From Pilatotrama ljubarskyi (Eukaryota > Basidiomycota > Agaricomycetes > Polyporales > Polyporaceae), in assembly GCA_022385805.1 (NCBI GenBank), contig MU277676.1, positions 481,780 to 545,779 on the forward strand: DNA of 64,000 nucleotides, written 5' to 3'. This document shows positions 41,693 to 54,333 of the stretch, piece by piece. The notes beneath the pieces are model-generated. The model was not told where the DNA came from. It made no database searches and was given only the letters and a program-made list of their open reading frames with translations. The translations under genes were made by a program, and so were the position numbers. Each line of letters begins with the position of its first letter. The first letter of the stretch is position 1.

Positions 41693-44600
41693 TCACCGCA
41701 TCCCACCCTCGACCGCTTTGTACAACTTCCCATCCCGGACGCGATGGTGACGCCGCAGCTCAAACACCAGCCCGATCACCTGCGCGACAGCTTGGGTGCC
41801 CCAGTGCTCAAACGCCATCGACGCCAGCACGTTCATCACAACTGCCAACAGCAGTGTCCCCCGTGCAGACGCGGGCAGCGCCATCAGCTCCAAAACCTTC
41901 GCGATAGCACCTGGCGGGTGCAGCAGCACGACCAGGTTGAACGCTGACAGGCAGACCATCGACGCCATGAACCAGCCTGACAGACAGACGCAGACAGCCC
42001 GTCAGCGCCAGCGGTCAACATGTTGCGTGTGAAACAGCTTCCTCACCGTTCGTCCACATGTGCTTCCTGAACGGAGGCCCGATGCTGAAAACCGCCGCGA
42101 CGAGGATGTACTGGAAACACGACACCAAGAATAGCGCCGAGTTCTCGTAGTTGTGTGCTTCCAGCTTGTCGTCCCCAGCATCCGGGTCCTTCTGCACCGG
42201 GGGCGTGTACCTATACGTGTGCGTTTCGCACATCATGTCAAGACGACGCCATGCACTGTTTCCCTCGACGGCACCGCTGACTCACCACGCTTGCGACCGG
42301 ACCCAGAAGAACGCCCAGAACTGGATGGCAGAGGTGATGACGATCTGTCCGACGAGACTCGCCAGCACTTTCTTTGACACCAGGCTCGCCGTCGGGCGTT
42401 TGGGGTGTATGCGGGGGTACGGGAGCGTGCGGCCCACTGCACCGAGAACTCAGCACGCGCACGCAGTGAGAGCGTTTGCTAGACTTACTCGTCACCGCGA
42501 TCGGGATGATGATGAACAGATCAATGTAAAGGAACTGTGATTTGCATTGATGGATGAGCAAGTCTTCAAATGCTCCTCCATCACCGCAGACCGCTCACCT
42601 GGAAGTCGCCCAAAGAGGACGCGAATGAGTACAGTAGCGTGATTGTCGTGAACTGTATAAGCGAGTACAGTGCCCTGTAATTTTTTCGAGGTGAGCACCT
42701 GGCATTCATCGTGTTCCCAGCACGAGCACTCACATGTACTTGAAGCAGCTGAAGCTTGTCACCAAGGCTGCCCGGCCCTCCTTGATGACCTCGAGCACGC
42801 AGCTGATGTCGGGCGTCCGACTCGTGAACGGCGCAGCCACCGACGCCTCCGCCTCTGAGAGTGACAGTCCGACGTCTGCTGCCTTGAGCGCAGCGCAGTC
42901 GTTCGCGCCATCACCGCACATGAGCACGGTGTAGCCCAGGCTTTGCAGTCGCTCGACAACCTCGTTCTTCTCATCCGGAGACATGCGAGCGTAGACTTGA
43001 GTCTTCACCAGCATCTATTGGGACGAACGCAATGAGCGCGGTCGCCTCCGAGTTCAGTGGCTTCGGGTACGTACCCTCTGCATCGTCTCGAGCGGGGCAT
43101 GATTCATGATCCACCTGAAGACGTCGCCAGTCACAGCGAGAGTGTAGTCATGGCTCTCCAACTCTTCCGCCTCCATAAGGCGCTGCGCCGGAGGAGGCAA
43201 TGGCTTCAGGCTGTAGTCATCCAGCTTCCAGGTAGGCTCTTCCATACTCGACCACTCCAGCTTAGACAGCGGCGAGAACGCGTTTCCTGTACCAATATGT
43301 CAGCAACGTTAATGGCGCGCTAGAGGGCATCGCTCACCGCGGATGAAGGTAGGCGCGAAGACATGGGCCGCAGGGTTGATCAGCCCGCACTCTCGCGCGA
43401 CGCTGACAGCTGTGAGCGGGTTGTCGCCGGTAATCATCCGGCATGCGAAGTGCGCCGCGCGGAGTGTCTGGATGGCAGGCGTCGTGCCAGGTTTCAGCTT
43501 GTTCTCGAAGATGACGAGCCCGAGGAACTGCAAGTTGGACTCGGCTTGCTCCCTGAAACGCGAAGCCGGTCAGTCAGCATGTGCAGACGAAAGGGCAGAC
43601 AGACGGCTAACCGCTTCATCCTCTGCGCCTTTAGCCAGGACAGGCCCTCGATGCTCTTGCCCGCCATCGCGATCACTCGGTATCCCCGCTTGGTGTAGTA
43701 CGACAGCAGGTCGTCATAGTCGGATGGGACTGGCGAGAGATTAGGTCTCATACGCGGCAGGAATGCTTTGGAGACTCACATGTGCTTTTGTCGCAAATCT
43801 CCGCCATGACCTCCGGAGCGCCCTTGACGTAGATCTCCATGCTGTTGCTCTTGAGCCTCTTGACGATGACGCTCATCCGGCGCAGCGCAGAAACGAACTC
43901 GAACGTCCGGATGACGCCCAGCTCCAGGAAGTGCGCATGCTAACATAGCCTGTTTAGCGCCCTTCCGACGACGAATTGCAGTACAAAAGCTCACCTTGCC
44001 TGCGCCTTTGAGCGCATCCTCAATCCTGAACTGTGCGCTCCCAGGCGGCCTCACAACCGTCTGTACCAACGCTGCCGGGCGGTCCCCGACCGCCTTGTTC
44101 TTCACGACGGGTGCGCCAGCGACATGGCCTTCCTCGAGTGTCCATTTCGTGAACTCAAACATCTTCACGTCAAGCGGGTCGCCAATGATCTCGCCATCCA
44201 CCTTCTTGAGCGAATGGCAGGTCGCGAGCGCATACAGGAAGTTCGCCTTCTCGCGGCCCGCCGGCGCGGGCAGATCGCGGATGTCCTCAAGCAGCTCCCC
44301 GAACTGGCCCGTGTTCCGCTCGGGGGCGCGCACTCCGAGAATGTCGAGCCCGTCCTCGGTGAGCGTGCCCGTCTTGTCGAAGCAGCACACGTTAATTTGG
44401 CCCGCGACGTTCACGCGGCTCGGCGAGATGCAGAAGATGCCGAGCTTGCGCAGACGCCCGATCGCGAAGCTCGTCCCGATCGAGAGCGTCGCAGGCAGTG
44501 CGGGCGGAACGACCACCGTGATGAGGTCGAGAGCACGCAGGAGAATGGTGTGCCAATGAACCTGGGATGGTTATCAGTCTCAATATGCCAGAGTGGGACG

Positions 44601-47039
44601 AGGGATAGGGAACTGACGCCTAGGCGCACGAACTGCACCGCGCTTGCACAGAAACCGAGTCCTGCAACGCCGGCCAACACCCCGATGAACCGCATCGAAT
44701 CTCGATAGAACTTGAACCCCGTAGGCTTCGGGAACAGCATTGACCGCACGAGTGCACCCTTGGTCGTATAGAACCCTGCCAAGAGGTCAGAACGCCGCAG
44801 AGCGGTGAAGAGACAGTTGTACGAACCAGTTCGTACGACGAGCCCTACAGCGGGAGCTTCAGGACGTCCATCCATGTTCGACGCTCCCCGGATCCGGACA
44901 ACACGCGTTCCAGCGTACAAAAAGCTCTTCGCCATGTCGCCGACGACGTCTGTGCTGTTCCTCCATTTCGCCAGGTCCTCCCCCTTGATGGGTGACTTAC
45001 TGACAGGCACGCTCTCGCCCGTCAGCATACTCTCGTTTACAATGGCATCGCCCGATAGCAGGAACATGTCGGCCGGAAGTGTGGTCAGAGGTGGTTCGGT
45101 CAAGTCGACGATGTCCCCGGTGACGAGGTCGGACGAGTCGCGTTCCGACCCTGGAAGGAACATGAGTATTCCTCGTGGATGGCCAATAGAGAAAACTTAC
45201 AAGCGCCATCCCGATATACCCGTACGTTGCAGGCAAACTTCGACATTTCTCGCATACGGGCGATCGTCTATGATATGCGGCCTTGAACGTGCCGCACCGA
45301 ATGAGAGATGCGGTATGCCTACCTGCTTAGTCTCTATCAACGTAGTGACGATACTCAGCGCGGAGATGAGGAGGATGCAAAATGCATAGTAGTAGTAGTC
45401 GTCCAAGGACCACAGGATGATGCTCGCGATTTGGAAGACATAGAAGGGGTGTATTACCTGAGCCGCGGAGCTAGACATGAGAGGTGGATTGGATGCGGTC
45501 CGAGAAGGCGCACCTCGTCGATTAGGAGAGACAGCGTTGATTTTCCTTCGATGTCGATCAGGTTGGGGCCGAAAAGCGTCACGCGCTGAGCGTGGACGTC
45601 TTTTCGGAGGCCGTTTTGCACACTTCCGAGGCCGGTCCACGAGTTGTCTCTCCACTCTCTGCATCGTCAAAGGAGCATGTAGAACTCTGCACGTCTTGAG
45701 AACGTTGTGCACTGACCTTATCATGCTGAACAGGCCTGTCCGAGGATCCAGAGCGAAGCGATTATAGCGGTAGTCTATGTAGGTCAAGGTGTCGAGGGTT
45801 TCGACTTCGCTGCGAGATCCTCGTGCAGTAGGCAATAGCTGAGACGGATCAGGAGCAGTAGAGAAGACCGTAGCGATGGGGTAAGGATATCGGATCCGGC
45901 GTATCTCAAACAGAGCGATGTCTCTGTACGCAGTCTTCATCCGACTGAGCACGCGCATACATAAAACAAATCAGGGTACGGCCTACCTCGACGACCACGA
46001 AACCATGGTCCATGTTTATGAAGGCACGCTCGCGGGTGACCCAGCGCAACCAGAGACCAGGGAACCAGCGACCGAGCAGACCCAAGACTCCACAAGTGAG
46101 TACACAGCAAGCCCGCCAGAGCCATTGTCGCCAGGGTATAGGTTCATAGCCAATCATCCGAATATGGGCGTCCTCGTCCGCAATGTAGAGTGTTTGCCTG
46201 CTGGGAGGCCCTGGAGGCGGCGGAGACAGCTCTCCGAGCTCGCCCATTTCTATACGAGCCTCTGACCCGAATACGGGGTCGCCTGCTAGGAGCGGGAGCG
46301 ACGGACCAGGTGAAGGTGGTAGGGAGCCGTAGTCCATCTCGCTGCCTGAGGGCGCCAGACTCGCGATGTCCACCTCCGAGTCCTCGTCCTCTTCATTGGA
46401 CGTATAACCCCACCGCTCGTCGCCCGAGTCCTCGGTGTCCACAGCGTAATCTGAGCCGGCGTCCGACCGTCTGCTACTGTGTCGCCGGAGGAGACGCGAC
46501 CTCGAGGCTCGGCTGGACATGGAAGTGCGGCGACTCCTCGGCGGCGACTCTGTGGTGGGAGCACCTCTGCCGAATATGCTCGCTATGTTTTCGAAGACGT
46601 TTCGTGGCGCCGTGTGCGGAGACTGGGACTTTTTGCGACCTCGTGCAGGCCTTCCGCGCTCCTCACCTTCGTCGCCGGATACGTCGGTCTGCTCGACGTC
46701 CTGGCCGTCGCCCTCGCCCGCCAGGCTGTCGCGGCTCATTCGTCTACTCCAAGTTCGTCCGTCGCGACTCATGCTATCCTCGCTCCTCCTCCGGCTGCGT
46801 GATGTCCGTGAGTAGCCGCTACTGCGACGATGGTGATCGGCCAGCGACATGCGGGAGACGCTACTGGGATTGACGGAGTGGCCGGGCCCGTCGAACATGT
46901 TATCTCCGTTTTGGCCATATTGCGAATCCCGGCGTGTCCTGTTAGCGTTCGCGATAGCCTGTTGTATGTCGATAGCAGACGCGCCCTCGGTGTAGTCATG
47001 TGCGGCGCCAGGGGAGGATGAGGACGAGGAGTCCGCCAT
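41693..47039 (-). CDS. YPK9: P5B-type transporting ATPase (YPK9/ATP13A2-like)
   Basis: P5B ATPases of the vacuole/lysosome export polyamines and protect against metal stress (yeast Ypk9, human ATP13A2). The start at 47039 ([20 protein letters not shown]) opens a long Ser/Arg-rich cytosolic N terminus. The family's N-terminal membrane-inserting region follows ([20 protein letters not shown]). Then come YFYxxxx-type helices ([20 protein letters not shown]), the actuator with [10 protein letters not shown] (about 45000-45030), the P5 signature [16 protein letters not shown], the phosphorylation site [19 protein letters not shown] (about 44340-44385) and [18 protein letters not shown] (about 42880-42930). 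The last exon ends [15 protein letters not shown] at 41693. At least twelve short introns are implied. All catalytic motifs are intact. Confidence 0.92.
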
Positions 47040-47869
47040 TTTCAGCAGAGAGTGGGGTGTACTATCAGCAGTAGCCAAGCATGACCAGACGTCGAGAGCT
47101 ATGGAGGCGAAAGAGCGAGCTGGCGGTCGGAGGAAAAGCGCAGGTTTGGTGGACCATGCACTCGGACCCGCGACTGACGCCACGATCGGCCCGGCCCTAC
47201 GGTATGCTAAGCGCCCTCATCCTTAGACAACCCCGAGCCCCCGGCGGTTACTTCGTGAATATCAACGTCCATCGTCATGCTTAGACGTGCTGCGTCTCGA
47301 GTATGTCATACAGAAGTACAGTAACGCCGTACGACAATTCTGAATGGGGTCCGAATCAGTGGCTTCCAATCTTGTGAAGGTGCTCGCGAAGTCGAGCCTC
47401 TAACCTGATCCATTCCTAGCTTGCCAGTGGTACAACTAGCTGTGGTTCCAGTACAATCGCTGTATAACTACAAGGCCTAATTTGAAGCAAACAAGCCAAA
47501 AAGTCGGTGTTCGACGAAGATTACGGCGGACCATCCGATGACTTCAGGCTGACCCTCTGCGATCCGTGGAGAAAGGGAGGAGGACGAGTCGATAGAGACC
47601 AAGTTGAGCAGTGGCCTGTCCCGAAAGATGTACGACATAGCATCCTTGACGACGCGAATATTCTTTGACCCACAGGGTGCTCGCTTTCCTGTCTAGGCAG
47701 CAACACCAGCAGCAATCGACGATATACGATATGGTGCATACCCCGATACCCTGGAGCGTATTCATCGGACGTGTACTGATAGGCCAAGACAGACCGCACG
47801 TCTGGCGTTCCCCTACTTTGCGTCAGATGTACATCAGACAACTTGCATAGTATCCGTATAGACATACCT
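47040..47869. other. Intergenic plus probable 3' part of the F-box pseudogene
   Basis: 47040-47520 should hold the ATPase promoter. 47521-47869 has an open minus-strand frame of no recognised content that may belong to the decayed F-box gene. Confidence 0.35.
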
Positions 47870-49117
47870 GCGCTATGGCGGGACCACAACCCAAAGGAGT
47901 CCCGAGTTATGCAACCTCGGGAAGCACGCCAACAGCGTATTTCTCCACTTGCACGCGCTATCGGGTGGAATGTCTGGGACGTGGATGACAATCCCTTCCA
48001 GATTGCTGAGGAGGCCCCAATTGAGGCGAGCTTCGGCGTCAGAGGGAGCATCATCCAGCGGAGGTAGGGGATCCGTGAAAAAATAGTCAATCAGGTTGAA
48101 CTGAAGGTATATGGCAACAGTCCGGATCCGGGGGGACTTCATCGCCGCCATGACGGAACTGACGACGCCGGGCAGGCTTTCCAGACAGGACGATACCCAG
48201 GTCATATTGATCAATATCGTTAGTTTTGCAAGCATTGCAAGCGACCGAGTACCGCACGGAATCTTGGGTCTATACACAGCAACTTGGTCAAGGTGGGCTG
48301 TCCCGTATGAGTGTATGCGTCCTACCATCACAGTCAAAGCCCTGAACGCGACCAATGGTTACGGTGGTGAGTGCGGTAGGATCCGCGAGCTGGCAGAGAC
48401 TCGCAGTAGTGTCGTGCAAATTCGAGGTAAGAGCCTACTCAAAAGTTGTAACAGGTATGTCACGCTGAACGTCAGGTCATGGCGCCTACGGCCAGATGCT
48501 TCAGTTTGACGAGTGGGTCGGAACGATAAGCCGGAGCAGAGTCCCCTGCGTACATGCCCAACATTCGTACGTCCTCGACAATCAGTGTACAAAGGCCAGG
48601 TATGGCTTGCGCTGCGCCGAAAATGTGAGAGAATGATTTGAGCGTGACATGGGAGAATTCGAGGTGGGAGAGCGCTGATAACCGGGACAGGATTTGGATT
48701 ATATGCGGGCTGAAGTCCACGCCGATAACCGCGGCCAGGCCATGGCGGGAGAATTGAGCCCGTCCGTCCAGGACGAACCTGCACAGGTGCGGCAGTCGGC
48801 ACGCTAGTGTTGCGCATGCGGTGCCCACCAGTATCGACTGCTTGCTCGGGGGTGTGAGGGTATGATCTAACTCGATTCTGAGCTCTCGCACGAGGCCTGC
48901 GTGGTGACGAGAGACGCAGACGATCCTCAAAACCCTGGAGAGTTGGAGAGGAGCGTATCACAGCAGTTCAAAAAAGATGATGATGGCTCCGTCGTCGCCA
49001 GTCTCGGCAGGTAAGAGCGCATTGCTGTAGGGTTATAGCGTCCCCTTGCGCGGCGGCAGCGTCGATGATGGTCTCGCAGAGCTCGATAGGAAGGGGTAAA
49101 TGAGAATGAAGCGCCAT
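47870..49117 (-). pseudogene. F-box-like/leucine-rich protein pseudogene
   Basis: The minus-strand start at 49117 gives MALHSHLPLPIELCETIIDA and TCRDWRRRSHHHLF, a typical basidiomycete F-box-like motif (substrate adaptor of SCF ubiquitin ligases). The frame then breaks at a run of six T (48970-48975). In the shifted frame a TGA (48958-48960) precedes VRELRIELDHTLTPPSK and LSALSHLEFSHVTLKSFSHI, a leucine-rich region. That frame stops at 48472-48474 right after KLKHLAVGAMT. Similar sequence resumes in a third frame, ending with ARLNWGLLSNLEGIVIHVPD and RWRNTLLACFPRL-like text at about 47873-48300. No intron of plausible length repairs these breaks. Members of this family are numerous and often decayed. 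Confidence 0.68.
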
Positions 49118-50260
49118 CCCGGTATCCAGCAGGGTAATCGTCCTCTTTCTCGGAGGTTGAGAGATCTGAGCGATCGGCGGGTCGGATGACTTTCGCGGAC
49201 CGTACCAGGATGAAGTCCAAGTGAGGAGGAGAGAGAGCATCCCACTCCCAGGGACAAGTCTCAATAGCACCGCCACCACGTGGACGGTGCACACACTGCG
49301 TCCCTCCCCAAGTCCTTCCGACTCGTCGACTCTCAGAGTGCGCCGTATCGCTTCTACCCATTTCACTCGAGATCCCGCATTGAACTTACTCGAGCTTTGC
49401 AGCGGCTTGGTACCTGTATGTCGTGGAACCTGCCGATAACGACGGGCATTGGGGCCAGGCCGCCCGAGTCGGTGACTTGACTCCGTCTGCTTCGCGAGCT
49501 ACCCCATGGAGACGCACTCATCAATTTCAAGCATCTTTCGCCGCCCACTATTCACTCTGTGATTACTCCGAACCCCGAGTCGTACAGAGCATTGTGCACC
49601 TGAGACAGACGCGCGGACGGACGGCGGCAGCGGTGCACATTCCCAATCTTCAGCCCCGCAACTGCGCCTGCCAGTCCATGCCGCACGCCGAGGCATGACG
49701 CGTCGCCACGGCCAGCGTCCTAGTAGCCTAGAGTCATTTCTTCTTTCTGAAGTTCAGACTCCCTTGTGGCTGAATACAGTGAGTATGGTCGGGCCTGGCT
49801 GTTCGACGGAACATAACCGACCACTGCTTATCAGCACGACTCGGAAGGTATTCTCGCTCGGTCTCAAAGACGAATGGATTGCTCTTGGTTTGGCGGGGTT
49901 GGCCTCGCTTCGCGTCGATTTCAATGAAATGCCAGGTGCTACATGGAGAAAGCGTAGCACGTACGCGAACGCTTGCTGCTGGACACATCACCGCCTCCGG
50001 ATCACCAATTCGCGGTGTTGGGACGCAAATCCGCACGGCAGGGCGTCTACGATCCCCGGTCGGTGTATCCGACTACTCTGGAACTCCGCGTTGTCCGCAC
50101 CCGCAACCTCCCCCAGGTGCACCTACGACAAACCGATGATCCCGATCATGGTCGTCGCAGCGCTGGGAGTTTCACACAGGTCGCGGTCTCTCGTCTTGCT
50201 TGGAATATATGCCGATAGGGTACGCGTACGCATGTCTCCCGGGGAGCGGGCGTGCATCGG
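49118..50260. other. Intergenic, 1.1 kb
   Basis: The divergent region between the F-box pseudogene and the carboxylesterase. A long forward ORF (49695-51026) crosses into the esterase but is a wrong-frame shadow. No other gene was recognised. Confidence 0.4.
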
Positions 50261-50268
50261 TATAAAAG
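50261..50268 (+). promoter_or_regulatory. TATA box of the carboxylesterase gene
   Basis: TATAAAAG lies 60 nt upstream of the ATG at 50328. Confidence 0.6.
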
Positions 50269-50327
50269 GACGCCTATTCAGCTTCAAGTGCCGCTTCATA
50301 CCACTCATTCCTGGGCTTCCACCCGCT

Positions 50328-52713
50328 ATGCCATCTCACTTCTCAGCTTACGTCCTACTTGCTTCGGCTTTCGCTATCGCATGGGGTGCAGCAATTTCTC
50401 CCCCTCCAACCGTGACATTGGATAGTGCGACCGTCATAGGGAAGACGAACGGCTCAGTAACAAGTTTTCTCGGCATTCCCTTCGCAGAACCTCCGTATGT
50501 CCAACCTCTTCTGCCCGGCTCATATATGCACCTATCACTGAACACCCGGCTGCAGCATCGGCGACCTCAGGTTGCAACTACCAAAGCCTATCACCGGATA
50601 CAATGGGACTATAGATGGGACTATCCCAGCTACGCAATGTCCTCAGCTTGCTCCCCCGCTTCGCAGCGACCTTCCTACCGAGATCGCGCAGGATATGCTC
50701 GCCTACTTCTCCGCAGACTTTTTGACGACCGATGCACCTCAGGGCGAGGACTGTGCGTATACGTGATTTGGACCGCTTTCGAGAGATCTTACTGTGTCAC
50801 AGGCTTGTCGATTAGCGTTCAGATTCCTGCTGGCACGAAGCCGGGTGCGAACCTACCTGTGCTCGCGGTGAGTTGCGGCCTGGTGGTCTACCATGGCCAT
50901 TCATGCATGATGCTCGATGGGATGCTCATATTCCCTCCAAGTTCATCTTCGGAGGCGGCTTCACTTTTGGTTCGACCGCACAGTATGCGCCTTCTTCATG
51001 CCCCGGGTACCTCGCCTGACTATTGATAGAACTCCGGGAGATGCGTTGATACAGCGGTCCATTGAGATGGATCAACCTATCGTCTACGTAAACATGAACT
51101 ATCGGTGCGTCTCTTAATGCTTTAGTGCCTACTTTGTGTGGTACCAACACCCCTCCCGCAGCGTCGGCGGTGAGCCTCACCAAGGCATATTTCGAGTTAC
51201 TACGGTCTCTTACGGACTGAAAATAGCTTTCGGATTTCTCGGAGGTAAAGAAGTGAAGGAGGCCGGCGTCGGTAACCTCGGTCTTCACGATCGTAAGTGC
51301 ATGCGTCCTTGAACAACTATGAGCGCAGTTCTTGACCTTCACTAGAGCGAGTCGCACTCAGATGGATCAACAAGTATATCTCCGCGTTCGGCGGTGACCC
51401 GCAGAAAGTGACGATGTACGCTACAGATCCATCATTATTGGCTCCTGGGCTCACTGTCGATTATGCTTTCAGCTGGGGGACGAGTGCTGGCTCCATCTCG
51501 GTCGCCCTCCAGATGATCACGAATGGCGGGAACAACGAAGGCCTGTTTCGCGGTGCTATCATGAACTCCGGCTCAGCGCCGCCTACAGGAGACATCGAGC
51601 TCGTGCAGTCGGCATACGACACTGTCGTGGAAGACGCTGGGTGCGCAGGCGCAGAAGACACGCTTGGGTGTCTGCGTAACGTCCCAACGGATACCCTCCT
51701 CGCGGCGTCTGCGAACGTTCCGAACCTCTTCGATTACCCAGTGAGTTGACTCGGATTGTTTGAGACGATTCACCGAAACAACCGACATCGGTTCTGTAGG
51801 GGCTTGCGACAGCATGGGCTCCGCGTGCAGACGGCGTTTTCCTGGAGGCTCCCCCGCAGCAGTCGGTGCTGGCTGGCAAGGTCTCGAAGGTACCTTTCCT
51901 CATCGGTGGGTGGATATCGTCCGATAAACAAGCAAATCCCCGCTGACGCTAGCTGTCCAGGTGGCTGTCTAGACGAGGGAACGATCTTCTCCACAGGCAG
52001 CTTCAATGTACAACCTCCTGTGCAGCCTGAGACAACACGCTGACCCTCTTCACCAGTACGGAGGAAGAGTTTCGCGGCTTCGTCCACGGGCACTTCTTCA
52101 CGGGCGCGCCCAGCCCAGTCCTTTCGCCTTTGTTCGACCTGTACCCAAACGTCCCGGCCCTAGGCTCACCGTTCGGAACGGGAGACGCAAATGAGCTCGC
52201 TCCCGAATTTAAGCGCATGTCGGCGCTGCAGGGCGACATCGTGTTCCAGGCGCCGCGGAGGTTCTTCCTAGACCAGCGGTCGCTGGCGCAACCTGCATGG
52301 ACCTGGAGTGAGTTCACCTATCGCTCACGCTGATGCCCTCACTGAGCGTGCAAATCGCACTTGCAGTTAACGAGCGCGGCGGAGCGAAAGGACTCGGTTT
52401 CGTACGTACACCCTGCTTCTCGTCCAAAATACGACAGATTCCTAAAGATTGCCTCCGCCAGCCCCACGGCAGCGACTTCGTGCCTCTCCTCACCGAAGGC
52501 AACGACCTCGCGGACTACGTCATTCAATTCACAGCTACCCTGGACCCTAATGGGGGATCCAATCGCACGATCCACTGGCCCCGGTACGACCCAGTCGGCC
52601 GGAAGGTGCTCACTCTGGTTGAGGGCGATGAACCGCTGAAGATCGAGCGGGACACTGCGCGACTGGACGCTATGGCGGGACTCACGGCGTACAGCGTCGC
52701 ATATCCCTTTTGA
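50328..52713 (+). CDS. Secreted type-B carboxylesterase/lipase, possibly frame-broken
   Basis: An alpha/beta hydrolase of the Candida rugosa lipase/type-B esterase family. The signal peptide MPSHFSAYVLLASAFAIAWG is followed by SFLGIPFAEPP, then (after an intron) GDLRLQLPKPITG. Later come TTDAPQGEDC, FIFGGGFTFGSTAQ (oxyanion-hole region), VNMNYRVGAFGFLGG and ALRWINKYISAFGGDPQKVT. The nucleophile elbow is GTSAGS where GESAGS is usual. LDEGTIFSTGSFN carries the acid and PHGSDFVPLL the His, and the end is LTAYSVAYPF. An 8-nt microexon (51162-51169) is needed to join NYR to AFGFLGG. The junction near 52006-52056 (donor GTACAA, acceptor CACCAG) leaves the frame one base off before TEEEFRGFVHGHFF. 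The gene is therefore either mutated there or spliced non-canonically. Confidence 0.78.
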
Positions 52714-53014
52714 GCTTTTAGTCCAGTGCAAGGGTGCCTTGGACATGGCTAAGGACGTACCGTAGTGATAATATAATGATCACTTCGCGTTTGATATCTA
52801 TCGTGACGCTTAGTGGGCCGTCGGGGCTGAAAACAGGATCCCAGCCCCCACGCCAACACAGGCATTGATGTCAGCAGTCTTTCACCGCTATCAGGAGGGT
52901 GAGTTTACGCGAAGCTGCAAGATGATTGCAAGTTTAGAGTAGAACGGCTACCGGTAAGGATGTGATTAGCGACCTGGCTACTGTACAAAGTCCGAAGGCG
53001 GGGGAACTCCAGAA
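52714..53014. other. Convergent intergenic spacer
   Basis: About 300 bp between the esterase and BOS1 3' ends. Nothing was recognised. Confidence 0.5.
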
Positions 53015-54082
53015 TCAACCCAGGTATCTCCATATCAAGTAGAAACAGAAGAACGTGAAAATCGCCCCAGCGAAGAAGATGTACATGTCTTGTGTACTGC
53101 GAATCCGGCATAAGGTCAGCGTCCATGCACGGTAGCGGATAAGCCACGCACCTTCTTCGCTCAATCCAGCCGATGACATCCCTACTGAGCCCCAGCGTGT
53201 TGGCTGCGTCAAGCAGCCTCCGCTGGGTACCCTTCAGCACATTCCGTTGGTCGACGAGGTCGTCAAGCACAGCGCGTCCCTGAGCGATGAACTCATCCAG
53301 CCGCGAGTCCGTGTTTTGGATGAACGTGTGTTCCCGAAGAGCATGTTGCTCACGGAGAGCACCGTTCATGGGCAAAGGTGTTGCGCCGCGGAAAGGGGAC
53401 TCCGAAATATCGTCGGCGGGGGGCTGAGGACCCGCCATGTATCGTCGTCGCGTGTCTCCGGGTGCAGGAGTGAGAGGCGTTGTCGATGATGATGCGCCCG
53501 ACAAGAGTTCCGCTCGTGCTACGGCTTCGTGCTACAAACATTCTGTTCACTGCATGTCGCGGGAAGCTCTTCTTGACAACACACCTCTGACTTTATACGT
53601 TCGAACTGAGCGCGGAGGTCTGCGTAGTCTGCGCGGAACTTCTGAACGCGCCTACGTGAAGATTGGGGCACGTCAGCATATTTGTAGAGTCAAGCGAGCA
53701 TATCTGCAGCCGTCACGCGTTGTATCCAGAACGACGCATCAAGTTCGTATGCTTAGGGACATGGTGCGTCTGCATACACTGAGGAATAAAGTGAAGCGAC
53801 ACGCACATCATTGCCTTCTCCTGCTTCGCCTTGATGATTTCCCGCTTGGCCATCGAGTCGTAGTCTTCAATCGTCCTGTGCATTGCAGCCAGAGACGCAG
53901 AAATCTGCCCTATCATGATCCAAGACCGATTGCGCGGTTCAACTTCTCGAACTCTTGCCCGCAGAGCGCGAGGTAGCCGACGGACCTAGCAGTGATGCTG
54001 ACTTCTCGCCATTCCGTAGTTTCTCGAGGTCAGCCTGGATGGAGTTCGTCTGGCGCACGCCTTGCGTGTATAGCGAGTTCAT
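53015..54082 (-). CDS. BOS1: BOS1-like Qb-SNARE (membrin)
   Basis: Bos1 is a Qb-SNARE on ER-derived vesicles that acts with Sec22, Bet1 and Sed5 in ER-to-Golgi fusion. The start at 54082 gives MNSLYTQGVRQTNSIQADLE and KLRNGEKSASLLG. The next exon gives QISASLAAMHRTIEDYDSMA and KREIIKAKQEKA. Middle exons give a region encoding FRADYADLRAQFERIKSE-type sequence. The SNARE motif exon has REHTFIQNTDSRLDEFIAQG, then RAVLDDLVDQRNVLKGTQRR and LGLSRDVIGWIERR. After an intron the tail anchor is QDMYIFFAGAIFTFFCFYLI, and the protein ends WRYLG at 53015. The zero-layer glutamine and C-terminal anchor are present. All joins keep frame. Confidence 0.93.
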
Positions 54083-54333
54083 AACAGCAATAAGATATGG
54101 CGAACGCAAGAGGGTATAGGTAGAGAGAGGATGGTGGCAGGACCGAAGACGTGTAGGCAGGCGTGTCACCGCCGCCATCTGAATCGCGCAGTGCGCTCAC
54201 GGCCGGGCGCCAAGCGCCCCTGGCTTGCTCTGCACCACGACCTCCAGGCGATGACTTTGGCAGCGCCGGACCGTACTGCGCCGCATCGCCCTCAGTTGTC
54301 GCGCGCGACCAAACATATTGTTTTTGTATAGCT
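54083..54333. other. Divergent promoter region, BOS1 / methyltransferase
   Basis: A 250-bp bidirectional spacer. An A/T-rich stretch (about 54310-54330) precedes the methyltransferase ATG. Confidence 0.5.

Noticed and set aside
49695..51026. Forward 443-codon ORF running into the esterase
   Set aside because: Crosses esterase introns in a frame that breaks its conserved motifs after the signal peptide region; a read-through artefact.
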